Below the pieces are notes generated by a model, which had not been told where the DNA came from, made no database searches, and worked only from the letters and a program-made list of their open reading frames with translations. Shown here in pieces: positions 16,337 through 25,796 of a DNA stretch of 64,000 nt. The DNA is from Bacteroidota bacterium (GTDB taxonomy: Bacteria; Bacteroidota; Bacteroidia; AKYH767-A; 2013-40CM-41-45). Location of the stretch: the NCBI GenBank assembly GCA_016720655.1, contig JADKKE010000004.1, positions 62,001 through 126,000 on the forward strand, in the 5' to 3' direction. Numbering within the stretch: position 1 is the stretch's first letter; the number at the start of each line of letters is the position of its first letter. Both the position numbers and the translations under genes were made by a program.

Positions 16337-17089
16337 ATGATCATGACCTGTGTCATCGGCGGAAATTCATTTCACGTCGACTTCTCAAAACCCCATGATA
16401 TTTCAATTCCATTACGTGCCGGGGAAATTAATGTGAATGCCTTTTATTTGCCGCCGGTGCAAATGGAGCCCTTCAGAGCAGGAAGTTTCGTCGGTGATGT
16501 TAATGAGGGAGGGTCTTGTAACGTGAAAAATATTCTTTTCAATCCACATGGGAATGGTACCCATACAGAATGTGTTGGACATATTTCTAAGGAACCGTAT
16601 ACAATCAATCAATGTTTGAAACAGTTTTTGTTTCAGGCAGAATTAATTTCGATTACTCCACAGACTGTTTTTGACGATCACATTATCAAAATGGATCAAC
16701 TCGAAAAATTGTTGGGAGACAAAAGACCGGAAGCTTTAATTATTCGCACCCGACCAAATTCAGATTTGAAATTGAACCGGCAGTATTCAGGAACAAATCC
16801 GGCCTATTTGCATCATGATACAGCTGCTTTTATCAGGGATTGTGGCATCCAACATCTCTTGCTCGATGTCCCTTCGGTGGATAGGGAGGAGGATGGCGGT
16901 AAGCTTTTGGCGCATCATTCTTTCTGGAATTATCCGGAATCGACCAGAATTGATGCTACAATCACGGAATTGATATACGTTCCTGATGAAATCAAAGACG
17001 GATCTTATCTTCTCAATTTGCAAATAGCATCCTTTGAGAACGATGCCAGCCCAAGCAAACCATTGTTATACAGAATGATAAAAGCGTAA
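16337..17089 (+). CDS. Cyclase family protein (metal-dependent hydrolase, kynurenine formamidase-like)
   Basis: The 250-residue protein has the cyclase-family metal motif in the variant form HGNGTHTECVGH (canonical HxGTHxDxPxH), preceded by an N-terminal DISIPL segment and followed by ALIIRTRP and LLLDVPSVDREEDGG blocks and a late AHHSFWN histidine pair. Family members are Mn2+ or Zn2+ amide or ring hydrolases, including bacterial kynurenine formamidase KynB. The Asp of the canonical motif is Glu here. No tryptophan-degradation genes are nearby, so the substrate cannot be assigned. It follows the beta-helix gene by 50 bases with no terminator seen, and could be co-transcribed. Confidence 0.8.
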   Translation: MIMTCVIGGNSFHVDFSKPHDISIPLRAGEINVNAFYLPPVQMEPFRAGSFVGDVNEGGSCNVKNILFNPHGNGTHTECVGHISKEPYTINQCLKQFLFQAELISITPQTVFDDHIIKMDQLEKLLGDKRPEALIIRTRPNSDLKLNRQYSGTNPAYLHHDTAAFIRDCGIQHLLLDVPSVDREEDGGKLLAHHSFWNYPESTRIDATITELIYVPDEIKDGSYLLNLQIASFENDASPSKPLLYRMIKA

Positions 17090-17544
17090 TACGTCATTTT
17101 TCTGAAAATTTTCAATGAATCCCTCATTTTTGTAAGCCCATATACAATTGATTATCAGGGAATTTATTTTCATTTGAAATTTTAGGAATTATTTTTCCAA
17201 GAATTGATAATTGTCAATTTTAAAATCGACTATTTAGAATGATTCTATAGAGTGATCGTATGCATGTGGCAAACAACGTGTTCCGACTTGTTTCATCAAG
17301 ACAAATTACTCTTGGATAAAACTTATTAACCATGATGATCCATATTAATAGCATCAATTGGAATACAGAATTGCTCCAATAAATAAGGCATTTTAAATTT
17401 TTTTTCACAAATTCTTTCCTGAAATGTTGTTTCTAATAAATTTGCACCCGTTCGAAAAATTGACAATTTGATGACCACCTCACGGTCCTTGAGTTTCATT
17501 TTTTTGCCTTACACGTTCTGACCGAACGCGCTAATTAAACCAAC
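17090..17544 (+). promoter_or_regulatory. Upstream region of the act-cox respiratory operon
   Basis: The 455-base gap contains TAAATTTG at 17437-17444, an exact TAnnTTTG element, with TTTC at 17415-17418 in the -33 position (18-base spacer). This predicts a leader of about 95 bases before actA. An interrupted palindrome AATTGA-TAATTG-TCAATT lies at 17202-17219. I see no supported gene; a minus-strand frame at 17220-17408 is low-complexity and rejected. Confidence 0.5.
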
Positions 17545-18783
17545 ATGAGCAACCGCTACATTACCAGGCACATTACGTTCCTTGTCACTGTAATTTCAAT
17601 CGCGCTCTTTTCATTCACCTCTGCCAATGCACAAGACGGTGAAGCGCTCTTCAAAGCCAACTGTACTTCCTGTCATGCCGTGAAGGAAAAGATGATAGGT
17701 CCGGCCCTGAAAGGGATCGGTAACCGTCGATCGGAAGAGTGGCTGATTAAGTGGATCAAAAATTCACAGGCTGTATTGAAGACAGGGGATGAGTATGCGG
17801 TAAAAATTTTCAATGATTACAATAAAGTAGCCATGCCTTCTTTCGGTCTGAAAGATGAGGAAGTCAAAGCTATTCTTGCATATGTAAAGGCAGAAGAACA
17901 AAAACCGGATGCTCCTGTTGCTGGTGCTCCTGCAGGTGGAACTACTCCTGTACAAGAATCTCAACCGATTTGGTTATATCTCCTGATCGCTGCTTCTATT
18001 TTGTACCTGCTCAGCGCGGTTCTGGGACGTGTTCAGCACACATTAGCCCGTACAGTAAGACAGAATGAAGGCTTGCCGGAACCAGCTCCTAAGACTCGTT
18101 GGGAGAGTTTCCGTCATTGGTTCAGAAATAATAAAAAACTGGTTGCTGTAATTTTAATATTCCTCACCCTGTATGGAAGTGTGAAAGGGTGGTATTCTCT
18201 CCAATCAATTGGAATTTCACAGGGCTATACTCCGGAACAACCGATTGCCTATTCTCATATTCTCCATGCCGGAGACCTCCAAATCCCTTGTGTGTATTGT
18301 CATAGTGGGGCAGAGCGGGGTAAGGTGGCAGGAATTCCTTCTGCCAATGTGTGTATGAATTGCCACAAATATGTACGTAAAGGCCCAACAACAGGAACTG
18401 CAGAAATTGCGAAGATTTACAAAGCCTTGGACTATGATCCTGACAAAGGAACTTACGGACCAAACCAAACTCCTATTCAGTGGGTACGTGTTCACAACCT
18501 TCCTGATTTGGCGTACTTCAATCATGCGCAGCACTATGTTGTCGGAAAGGTAGCTTGTCAGACTTGTCACGGTCCTGTCCAGGATAGCATGACAGTGGCA
18601 GGACAATATTCCCCACTTACAATGGGATGGTGTATCAATTGTCACCGCACAACAAAAGTGAACATGGCTGGCAATGCGTATTACAACGATTTCCATAAAC
18701 AATTACTCTCTAAATATGGTGCAGATTCACTACTTACCGTTCAAACGATCGGTGGTTTAGAGTGTGCACGTTGCCATTATTAA
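17545..18783 (+). CDS. actA: Alternative complex III subunit ActA, six-haem cytochrome c
   Basis: ActA is the multihaem cytochrome of alternative complex III, which oxidises menaquinol and passes electrons on towards the terminal oxidase. The 412 residues begin with a signal peptide or anchor (to about residue 30). An N-terminal class I cytochrome domain has CTSCH at 40-44 and a probable Met ligand in VAMPSFG. Two hydrophobic segments (near 140 and 197) follow, then five more CxxCH motifs at about 249, 270, 338, 363 and 407. The last, CARCH, is one residue from the C-terminus. The five-haem part is the usual ActA core; the fused N-terminal monohaem domain could hand electrons directly to the oxidase, which is an inference. 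First gene of the operon. Confidence 0.92.
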   Translation: MSNRYITRHITFLVTVISIALFSFTSANAQDGEALFKANCTSCHAVKEKMIGPALKGIGNRRSEEWLIKWIKNSQAVLKTGDEYAVKIFNDYNKVAMPSFGLKDEEVKAILAYVKAEEQKPDAPVAGAPAGGTTPVQESQPIWLYLLIAASILYLLSAVLGRVQHTLARTVRQNEGLPEPAPKTRWESFRHWFRNNKKLVAVILIFLTLYGSVKGWYSLQSIGISQGYTPEQPIAYSHILHAGDLQIPCVYCHSGAERGKVAGIPSANVCMNCHKYVRKGPTTGTAEIAKIYKALDYDPDKGTYGPNQTPIQWVRVHNLPDLAYFNHAQHYVVGKVACQTCHGPVQDSMTVAGQYSPLTMGWCINCHRTTKVNMAGNAYYNDFHKQLLSKYGADSLLTVQTIGGLECARCHY

Positions 18784-18872
18784 GCATCACGAGTTTTATG
18801 TCTGCGTGGATCTTCTGAAATAATTCAGACATCATCCACCCAAAGCATCAACATAATTTTAGCTAACCACCA

Positions 18873-21800
18873 ATGAGCAAAAAATACTGGAAAGGTGTAG
18901 AAGAACTTCGCAACGATGCGGAGTTTGTCCGGTTGAAGAACAACGAATTTTATGAGAACCTCCCTCTCGATCAGGTAATCGAAAAGAAGGCTCAGGATGT
19001 TAACACAACACCGCGTCGTGATTTTCTGAAGTTTCTGGGATTTAGTGTAGCTGCAGCTTCATTGGCTGCATGTGAAGCTCCTGTTCGGAAAACGATACCA
19101 TATCTGATCCGTCCCGATCAGATAACTCCAGGAATTGCCAACTGGTATGCATCAAGTTATTTTGATGGCTATGATTATTGCAGTGTTATTGTAAAAACAC
19201 GTGAAGGCCGTCCCATTAAACTCGAAGGAAATCCACTAAACGCTGTTACCAAAGGTGGTGTGAATGCGCGTGTTCAGGCGTCAATACTGTCTTTGTATGA
19301 TGATGCACGTTACAAGACACCTATTTCCGGTGGTAACCCAAGTTCATGGGAAGTTACAGACAAAGCAATCATTGAAAAATTAACTGCGATCGCTGCAAAA
19401 GGCGGGAAGATTCGCATTTTGTCTTCTACCATCATCAGCCCTTCTACAAAAAAGGTAATTGCTGATTTTGCAGCTAAATATCCAACAACAAAACATGTTG
19501 TTTACGATTCTGTTTCCGCTTCCGCAATGCGTCAGGCGAATCAGGAGAGTTTTGGTTTGAATGTAATTCCTTCCTATAATTTTGATAAAGCGAATGTGAT
19601 TGTTGCACTTGACGCCGACTTCCTGGTCAACTGGATTTCTCCGGTTGAACATGCACGTCAATACGCTGAAACGCGCAAACTCAATGGTGGGAAAAAGAGC
19701 ATGTCTCGCCACATTCAGGTTGAATCCGCATTGTCAGTGACCGGAAGTAATGCCGACTTGCGCATTCCTGTGAAACCTTCTCAACAAGGTGCAGTAGCGG
19801 CAAATTTGTACAATGCAGTTGCAGCCGGTACGGGTGCATCAGCCATTGCCGCATCAGCACTGGATGCTGAGACGGCTAAAAAGATCGCTTCTGTTGCGAA
19901 AGAACTTCTCGAAAATAAAGGCAAATCCCTTGTTGTTTGCGGAGTGAATAATACTGCGATTCAAAATGTAGTGAATGGTATAAATTCACTGCTGGACAAC
20001 TACGGCACAACTATCGATCTGGATAATGCGAATCATTTGCGTCAGGGTTCAGATACAGATTTAACTGCATTCCTCGATGAGTTGAACAAAGGTGAAGTTG
20101 CAGCAGTTTTCGTTTACAATTCAAATCCTGTTTATACACTTCCGAATGGTGCTGCTTTCGCACAAGACTTAACGAAAAAGGTAGAACTCTCTGTGTCGTT
20201 TTCTGATCGTCCGGATGAAACGTCTGCTGTGTGCAACTATGTGAGCCCGGATCATCATGCTTTTGAATCCTGGAGCGATGCCGAACCACGTACTGGAATT
20301 TATTCTGTCGGACAGCCAACGATTGCTCCTTTATTTTCTACCCGTCAGGCAGAGGAGAGCTTACTCTTATGGTCAGGCAACCCGACGAACTTCCACGATT
20401 ACATGGCGGCCTATTGGTCGTCTGCTATTTTCAGCAAAACTTCCGGAAGCTGGAATAAAGTATTGCAGGATGGGGTTTTTGAATTGCCCGCTGCAGTTAC
20501 TAAGAATTATAAAACATCAGCAAATCTCAATACTGCTGCTGAGACAATTGGCAAAATGAGTGCGAGTGGTTTCGAACTTGTTATTTATGAAAAAGTTGGT
20601 CTCGGAAACGGTCAACAGGCAAACAATCCTTGGTTGCAGGAATTACCGGATCCGATTTCCAAAGTTACCTGGGATAATTACATTGCAGTTTCTCCAAAGG
20701 ACGCTCGCGAGAAAGGATGGAAACAGGGAAATGTAGTTACAGTAAAAGCAGGAACTATTTCTGTTAAAGCTCCTGTTGTGATTCAACCCGGACAAGCTTT
20801 TGGAACAGCATCACTTGCTATCGGGTATGGACGAACAGTTGCAGGAAGAGTAGCCGACAACCGTGGCGTAAATGCATATCCATTTACAAGTCTGACAGGT
20901 GGAAATATCAATATGTCTGTCGGAGGTGTGGATATTCAAAAGACAGCGGACGAGGATTACATGCTTGCTGCCACTCAAACGCACCACACCATGATGGGTC
21001 GTGCTATCGTGAAAGAAACTTCTTTGGCAGAATATATCAAAGACCCTAAAGCAGGGAACGAAGACGAATTGCTAACGATAAAAGTTGGCAAAGGGGAAGA
21101 AGTAAAAAAGAAAGCCGGCGATTTAAATCTCTGGGGTGATTTTGATAATGGGAACCACCATTGGGGAATGTCGATCGATCTGAATTCATGTATCGGTTGT
21201 GGAGCTTGTGTTGTTGCCTGTACTGCTGAAAACAATGTTTCAGTAGTAGGTAAAGACGAAGTGAATCGCAGCCGTGAAATGCACTGGATTCGTATCGACC
21301 GTTATTACAGCAGCGATGCTGATCCGAAGGAAGGCGAGAGCGGAGACATCAAGAAGATGGAAGATCCGAGTGATATGCCACGTGTGGTATTTCAACCTGT
21401 GATGTGTCAGCACTGCGCACATGCTCCTTGCGAAACAGTTTGTCCTGTTATCGCAACAAGTCATAGTTCCGAGGGTCTTAATCAAATGACTTACAACCGT
21501 TGCGTCGGTACACGCTATTGTGCGAACAACTGTCCGTACAAAGTGCGTCGCTTCAACTGGTTCCGATACACTGACAATCCTCAGTTTGATTTCAACATGA
21601 ACAATGATCTTGGCAAGATGGTACTCAATCCGGATGTCGTGGTTCGTTCACGTGGGGTCATGGAGAAATGTTCAATGTGTGTTCAACGTTTGCAGGATGG
21701 TAAACTCACAGCCAAGAAAGAAGGACGTAAACTTGTGGATGGTGAAGTGAAAACGGCTTGTGCACAATCCTGTCCGACACACGCAATCACTTTTGGCGAT

Positions 21801-21941
21801 TACAATATCCCGGACAGTGAACTCAACAAAATGTGGAATCCGGATGAACGCAGTTATCACCTCCTGGGTGAGCTGAATGTTCAGCCGAATGTATACTACC
21901 AGACGAAAGTCCGGAACATAGAAGAAGGAAAAGAAGCGTAA
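18873..21941 (+). CDS. actB: Alternative complex III subunit ActB, molybdopterin-like and iron-sulfur fusion
   Basis: The 1022-residue protein joins a molybdopterin-oxidoreductase-like domain (about 60-740) to a four-cluster ferredoxin domain (about 760-1000). A Tat-like signal is visible at residues 47-66 (PRRDFLKFLGFSVAAASLAA) followed by a Cys, so it may be a lipoprotein. The cluster motifs are CIGCGACVVACTAEN (from residue 773), CQHCAHAPCETVC, CVGTRYCANNCPY and CSMCVQRL with CAQSCP. In characterised complexes ActB lacks the molybdenum cofactor and carries one [3Fe-4S] and three [4Fe-4S] clusters that connect to the membrane subunits. It sits 90 bases after actA and 42 bases before actC, in one operon. 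Confidence 0.94.
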   Translation: MSKKYWKGVEELRNDAEFVRLKNNEFYENLPLDQVIEKKAQDVNTTPRRDFLKFLGFSVAAASLAACEAPVRKTIPYLIRPDQITPGIANWYASSYFDGYDYCSVIVKTREGRPIKLEGNPLNAVTKGGVNARVQASILSLYDDARYKTPISGGNPSSWEVTDKAIIEKLTAIAAKGGKIRILSSTIISPSTKKVIADFAAKYPTTKHVVYDSVSASAMRQANQESFGLNVIPSYNFDKANVIVALDADFLVNWISPVEHARQYAETRKLNGGKKSMSRHIQVESALSVTGSNADLRIPVKPSQQGAVAANLYNAVAAGTGASAIAASALDAETAKKIASVAKELLENKGKSLVVCGVNNTAIQNVVNGINSLLDNYGTTIDLDNANHLRQGSDTDLTAFLDELNKGEVAAVFVYNSNPVYTLPNGAAFAQDLTKKVELSVSFSDRPDETSAVCNYVSPDHHAFESWSDAEPRTGIYSVGQPTIAPLFSTRQAEESLLLWSGNPTNFHDYMAAYWSSAIFSKTSGSWNKVLQDGVFELPAAVTKNYKTSANLNTAAETIGKMSASGFELVIYEKVGLGNGQQANNPWLQELPDPISKVTWDNYIAVSPKDAREKGWKQGNVVTVKAGTISVKAPVVIQPGQAFGTASLAIGYGRTVAGRVADNRGVNAYPFTSLTGGNINMSVGGVDIQKTADEDYMLAATQTHHTMMGRAIVKETSLAEYIKDPKAGNEDELLTIKVGKGEEVKKKAGDLNLWGDFDNGNHHWGMSIDLNSCIGCGACVVACTAENNVSVVGKDEVNRSREMHWIRIDRYYSSDADPKEGESGDIKKMEDPSDMPRVVFQPVMCQHCAHAPCETVCPVIATSHSSEGLNQMTYNRCVGTRYCANNCPYKVRRFNWFRYTDNPQFDFNMNNDLGKMVLNPDVVVRSRGVMEKCSMCVQRLQDGKLTAKKEGRKLVDGEVKTACAQSCPTHAITFGDYNIPDSELNKMWNPDERSYHLLGELNVQPNVYYQTKVRNIEEGKEA

Positions 21942-21983
21942 TCAACTGAAAAAAAACATTTTCAGAAAACTTGTTTCAACAAC

Positions 21984-23365
21984 ATGAGCGGTAATCATGA
22001 ATCGGAAGTCCGGAATCCGTTAATTCTCGGGAACAAGACCTACCACCAAATGACGGAGGATATCTGCCGTCCGATTGAGGGGAAGGCGAACAAGTATTGG
22101 TGGGTTTCTTTCGTCATCGCTTTCACAACGATGATCTGGGGAATCACCTGTCTTTCTTATACCATCGGTACCGGTATTGGTAGCTGGGGTGCAAATAAAA
22201 CTGTGGGTTGGGCATGGGATATCACCAATTTCGTTTGGTGGATCGGTATCGGGCATGCTGGTACTCTGATCTCTGCGATCTTGTTATTGTTCCGTCAGCG
22301 TTGGAGGATGTCGATCAACCGTTCTGCGGAGGCGATGACAATTTTTGCCGTTATCTGTGCCGGTTTATTTCCCCTGTTTCACACAGGTCGTCCATGGCTC
22401 GACTACTGGATGCTTCCGCTTCCAAATCAATTCGGATCTCTGTGGGTGAATTTTAACTCCCCACTGCTCTGGGACGTATTTGCGATTTCGACTTATTTCT
22501 CCGTTTCATTGGTATTCTGGTACCTCGGACTTTTGCCAGATCTGGCTACAGTTCGGGACCGTTGTGTGAATCCAACAAAACGATTCATCTACGGCTTACT
22601 TTCATTCGGTTGGAAAGGCACTGCACGAGACTGGCACCGTTTTGAAGAAGTCTCTCTTGTATTGGCGGGATTGTCGACACCACTGGTTCTTTCTGTACAT
22701 ACCATTGTATCCTTTGACTTTGCCACTTCGATCGTTCCGGGATGGCACACCACAATCTTCCGCCTTATTTCGTTGCGGGAGCGATTTTCTCCGGATTTGC
22801 AATGGTATTGACATTGATGATTATTGCAAGAAAGGTTCTGGGATTGGAAGAGTACATCACCAATCAACACATTGAACTGATGAATAAAATTATCATTCTC
22901 ACAGGATCCATTGTTGGAGTTGCATACATCACAGAATTCTTCATGGCGTGGTATTCAGGAGTACAATACGAATCGTATGCATTCCAAAATCGTGCATTTG
23001 GTCCCTATTGGTGGGCTTATTGGAGTATGATGACATGTAACGTAATTACACCGCAGCTTTTCTGGTTTAAAAAAATCCGTACAAGTGTGATGGCAACATT
23101 TGTCATCTCGATCTTCGTGAATATCGGGATGTGGTTTGAGCGATTTGTGATCATCGTAACTTCCCTGCACCGGGATTACCTGCCCTCTAGTTGGGTAATG
23201 TATTCACCGACATATATCGAGGTTGGTATTTTCGTTGGTACAATAGGTTTGTTCTTTACACTGTTCCTTATCTTTTCCCGTGTCTTTCCGGTTATTGCTT
23301 TGGCTGAATTAAAATCCATTCTGAAAAAGACAGGTTCACAGTTTAAGAAGAAAGGAGTCCTCTAA
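21984..23365 (+). CDS. actC: Alternative complex III subunit ActC, NrfD-like quinol-binding membrane protein (frameshifted)
   Basis: ActC is an NrfD-family membrane subunit that binds quinol and is proposed to conduct protons. The first frame (21984-22811) gives an N-terminal cytoplasmic part and about six membrane segments, up to SIVPGWHTTIF, then runs into unrelated sequence. The correct continuation (PPYFVAGAIFSGFAMVLTLM and on to GSQFKKKGVL) is in the frame that starts inside it and ends at 23365. Adding one C to the CC at 22760-22761 joins the two parts into about 461 residues, the usual length. Since the complex needs ActC and the rest of the operon is intact, a sequencing indel is more likely than a real mutation. 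Confidence 0.92.
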
Positions 23366-23367
23366 TC

Positions 23368-23901
23368 ATGACAAAAAGAATCTACGGAATATTTGATGAC
23401 GAAGAGTTATTGCTCAATGCAATCCCTTCTTTGAAACAAAAGGGTGTCCTGTGCAAAGATGTTCAGAGTCCATTCCCTGTTCATGGAATCGATGCTTTGA
23501 TCGGAACGCCTCGTACACGAATTTCCACAACCGCATTTCTATATGGTTTAACGGGTACATCACTCGCATTGTTGATGACCTGGTACATGATGATTTACGA
23601 CTGGCCGATCAATATTGGTGGCAAGCCGAACTTCATGTTCTACCTCAACCTGCCGGCATTTATTCCGGTAACTTTTGAGATGACTGTTTTTTGTGCAGCC
23701 CATGGAATGGCTTTGACATTCCTGATCCGGAGCAAAATTCTTCCGGGGGTTACAGCTCCCATACCGCATCCACGTCTGACAGATGATAAATTTGTTTTGC
23801 ATGTTGATGTAAAAGACGAGTCGAAAGTAAATGAAGTAGCAGGACTGATTAAAAGTTCCGGTGCTTCTGATGTTCTGTTAAATTCCATGCAATTTTCGTG
23901 A
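23368..23901 (+). CDS. actD: Alternative complex III subunit ActD (DUF3341)
   Basis: The 177-residue protein belongs to DUF3341: it opens with KRIYGIFDDEELLLNAIPSL, a ferredoxin-like fold segment, has a GIDALIGTPRTRIS link, two membrane segments (about 52-75 and 92-120) and a soluble C-terminal part. In the complex ActD caps the membrane subunits on the cytoplasmic side and binds no cofactor. The ATG lies 2 bases after the actC stop, so the two are translationally close. The stop at 23899-23901 is 8 bases before the actE start. Confidence 0.92.
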   Translation: MTKRIYGIFDDEELLLNAIPSLKQKGVLCKDVQSPFPVHGIDALIGTPRTRISTTAFLYGLTGTSLALLMTWYMMIYDWPINIGGKPNFMFYLNLPAFIPVTFEMTVFCAAHGMALTFLIRSKILPGVTAPIPHPRLTDDKFVLHVDVKDESKVNEVAGLIKSSGASDVLLNSMQFS

Positions 23902-23909
23902 GCAGATCC

Positions 23910-24545
23910 ATGAAGAAAATCCTCAACTATATTCTCCCGGTAGCGATCCTCGCAAGTGTGTCTTCATGCAGTAATGAAGATCCGAAAAAGCCGGGGTTTG
24001 AGTACATGCCAGACATGTACCGTTCTCCTTCGTATGAAACGTATACATCCAACCCGAATTTCCCGGATAGCATGACTGCTCGTCAGCCTGTGAAAGGAAC
24101 AATTGCGCGTGGAGATGCGATTTATACGGATCTGGATCGTATGCCATATCCGTATCCGGAAACTCCCGAAGGGTATGAGCAGGCCGGAGTGGAACTAAAA
24201 AATCCACTGGGCAAAACGGAATTGAATATGGCAGAAGGCAAACGTCTCTACCAAAACTACTGTATAATTTGTCATGGTGAAAAGGGAATGGGTGATGGTC
24301 CGGTTGTACTCCGGAATGGCCCCAAACCACCAGCATACAATTCTGATTTGCTGAAAAATCTTCCGGAAGGAAAGATGTTTCATACCACTCAGTTTGGCAA
24401 AAACATGATGGGTTCACATTCTTCACAGCTGACAGCTTCTCAACGTTGGAAAATAATCATGTATGTTCAAACGCTGCAGTTGCCGGATGGCACTGCCGCT
24501 GTGCCTGCAGATTCGACGAAGAGTACCGCTCCAGCCAAAATGTAA
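23910..24545 (+). CDS. actE: Alternative complex III subunit ActE, monohaem cytochrome c lipoprotein
   Basis: From ATG 23910 the protein has 211 residues (a GTG four codons upstream is in frame but overlaps the actD stop). It starts with a lipoprotein signal, ending in ASVSSC, so the protein is anchored in the periplasmic membrane face. One haem motif, CIICH, lies near residue 114, in NYCIICHGEKGMGDG, and the distal Met is probably within KNMMGSH. ActE works with ActA in moving electrons out of the complex. The C-terminus is a short Ala/Thr/Ser-rich tail. Confidence 0.92.
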   Translation: MKKILNYILPVAILASVSSCSNEDPKKPGFEYMPDMYRSPSYETYTSNPNFPDSMTARQPVKGTIARGDAIYTDLDRMPYPYPETPEGYEQAGVELKNPLGKTELNMAEGKRLYQNYCIICHGEKGMGDGPVVLRNGPKPPAYNSDLLKNLPEGKMFHTTQFGKNMMGSHSSQLTASQRWKIIMYVQTLQLPDGTAAVPADSTKSTAPAKM

Positions 24546-24575
24546 TTTTAATTCTACGCTACAACGTTCGTTACG

Positions 24576-25754
24576 ATGGATAGAAAATACGAGCTTACCA
24601 AGAACAATAAAATGATCCCGCTGATCATGATGGCTATCGGTGTGATAGCAATTGTGATGGGATTCATGTCTGATAAAACGAGGACATGGGCTGCCTTGCT
24701 GCAGAACAATTTTTATTTTACTGCCATGGCACTGGGCGGGACTTTCTTTGTTGCCTTCCAATATGTGGCACAAGCAGGTTGGGCAGTGGGTATCAAACGC
24801 GTGCCTGAAGCCATGGGTGGTTTCCTTAAATACGGAATGTCTGCGATGATCCTAATCTTTATTCTCGGACATCACGATTTATACCATTGGACACATGCGG
24901 AATTGTATGACAAGGCGAGTCCGGAGTACGATTCGATCATGGCCGGTAAGAGTGGATTTCTGAACATTCCGTTTTTTATTGTTCGCATGGTAGCGTATGC
25001 AGCCATCTGGGTCGGGTTTACCATGGCTTTGCGAAAGCACTCCTTGAAGGAAGATGAAGAAGGCGGAATTGAACATTATAAAAAGAGCATAACACTCGGG
25101 GCAGTTTTTATTGTACTCTTTGCTGTTACGTCTTCAACTTCTGTATGGGATTTTCTCATGTCCATTGATGCATACTGGTTCTCTACACTCTTTGGATGGT
25201 ACACATTTGCCGGATTGTTTGTGAGCGCACTTGCCATGATGGCAATGTTTATATTGTTTCTCCGCAAAAGAGGATACATGAATCATGTCAATGAAAACCA
25301 CTTGCACGATGTTGGTAAATTCATGTTTGCCTTCTCTATTTTCTGGACCTATCTCTGGTTCTCCCAGTTTATGTTGATCTGGTATGCCAATCTTCCTGAA
25401 GAAGTAGTTTACTATCAATTGCGCTGGGAACAATTCAGGTCTTTGTGGGTAGCCAATTTGCTGATCAATTTCTGCGCACCATTTTTTATATTGATGACAA
25501 GAGATGCGAAACGCCAGGAAGCAATCATGTGGGTTGGTGGAACAATTATCATTCTGGGTCATTGGCTGGATGTTTACATGATGGTACAGCCGGGAATTAT
25601 GGGTAAAGACTGGCAACTTGGTTTTACTGAATTTGGTACCATGATCGGTTTCCTTGGAGCCTTTATATACAGTACACTTACAGAACTGTCAAAAGCAACT
25701 CTTGTTCCGAAAAATCACCCGATGTTACAAGAAACATTGCACCATCATATTTAA
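24576..25754 (+). CDS. actF: Alternative complex III subunit ActF, membrane protein
   Basis: This 392-residue polytopic protein has about ten hydrophobic segments and is the distant second NrfD-like subunit of the complex. Recognisable features are AGWAVGIKRVPEAMGGF near residue 70, HHDLYHWTH near residue 107, the SSTSVWDFLMSIDAYWFSTL block and a late GHWLDVYMMVQPG segment. In known structures ActF faces ActC and may form a second proton path. It follows actE by 30 bases and precedes coxB by 42 bases, in the same operon. Confidence 0.93.
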   Translation: MDRKYELTKNNKMIPLIMMAIGVIAIVMGFMSDKTRTWAALLQNNFYFTAMALGGTFFVAFQYVAQAGWAVGIKRVPEAMGGFLKYGMSAMILIFILGHHDLYHWTHAELYDKASPEYDSIMAGKSGFLNIPFFIVRMVAYAAIWVGFTMALRKHSLKEDEEGGIEHYKKSITLGAVFIVLFAVTSSTSVWDFLMSIDAYWFSTLFGWYTFAGLFVSALAMMAMFILFLRKRGYMNHVNENHLHDVGKFMFAFSIFWTYLWFSQFMLIWYANLPEEVVYYQLRWEQFRSLWVANLLINFCAPFFILMTRDAKRQEAIMWVGGTIIILGHWLDVYMMVQPGIMGKDWQLGFTEFGTMIGFLGAFIYSTLTELSKATLVPKNHPMLQETLHHHI

Positions 25755-25796
25755 TCTAAAGGAGTAAAGAAATTCATTTAAAGGATAATTATTTCC

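Noticed and set aside
17220..17408. 62-residue minus-strand frame upstream of actA
   Set aside because: AT-driven hydrophobic translation without family likeness, located in the operon promoter region.
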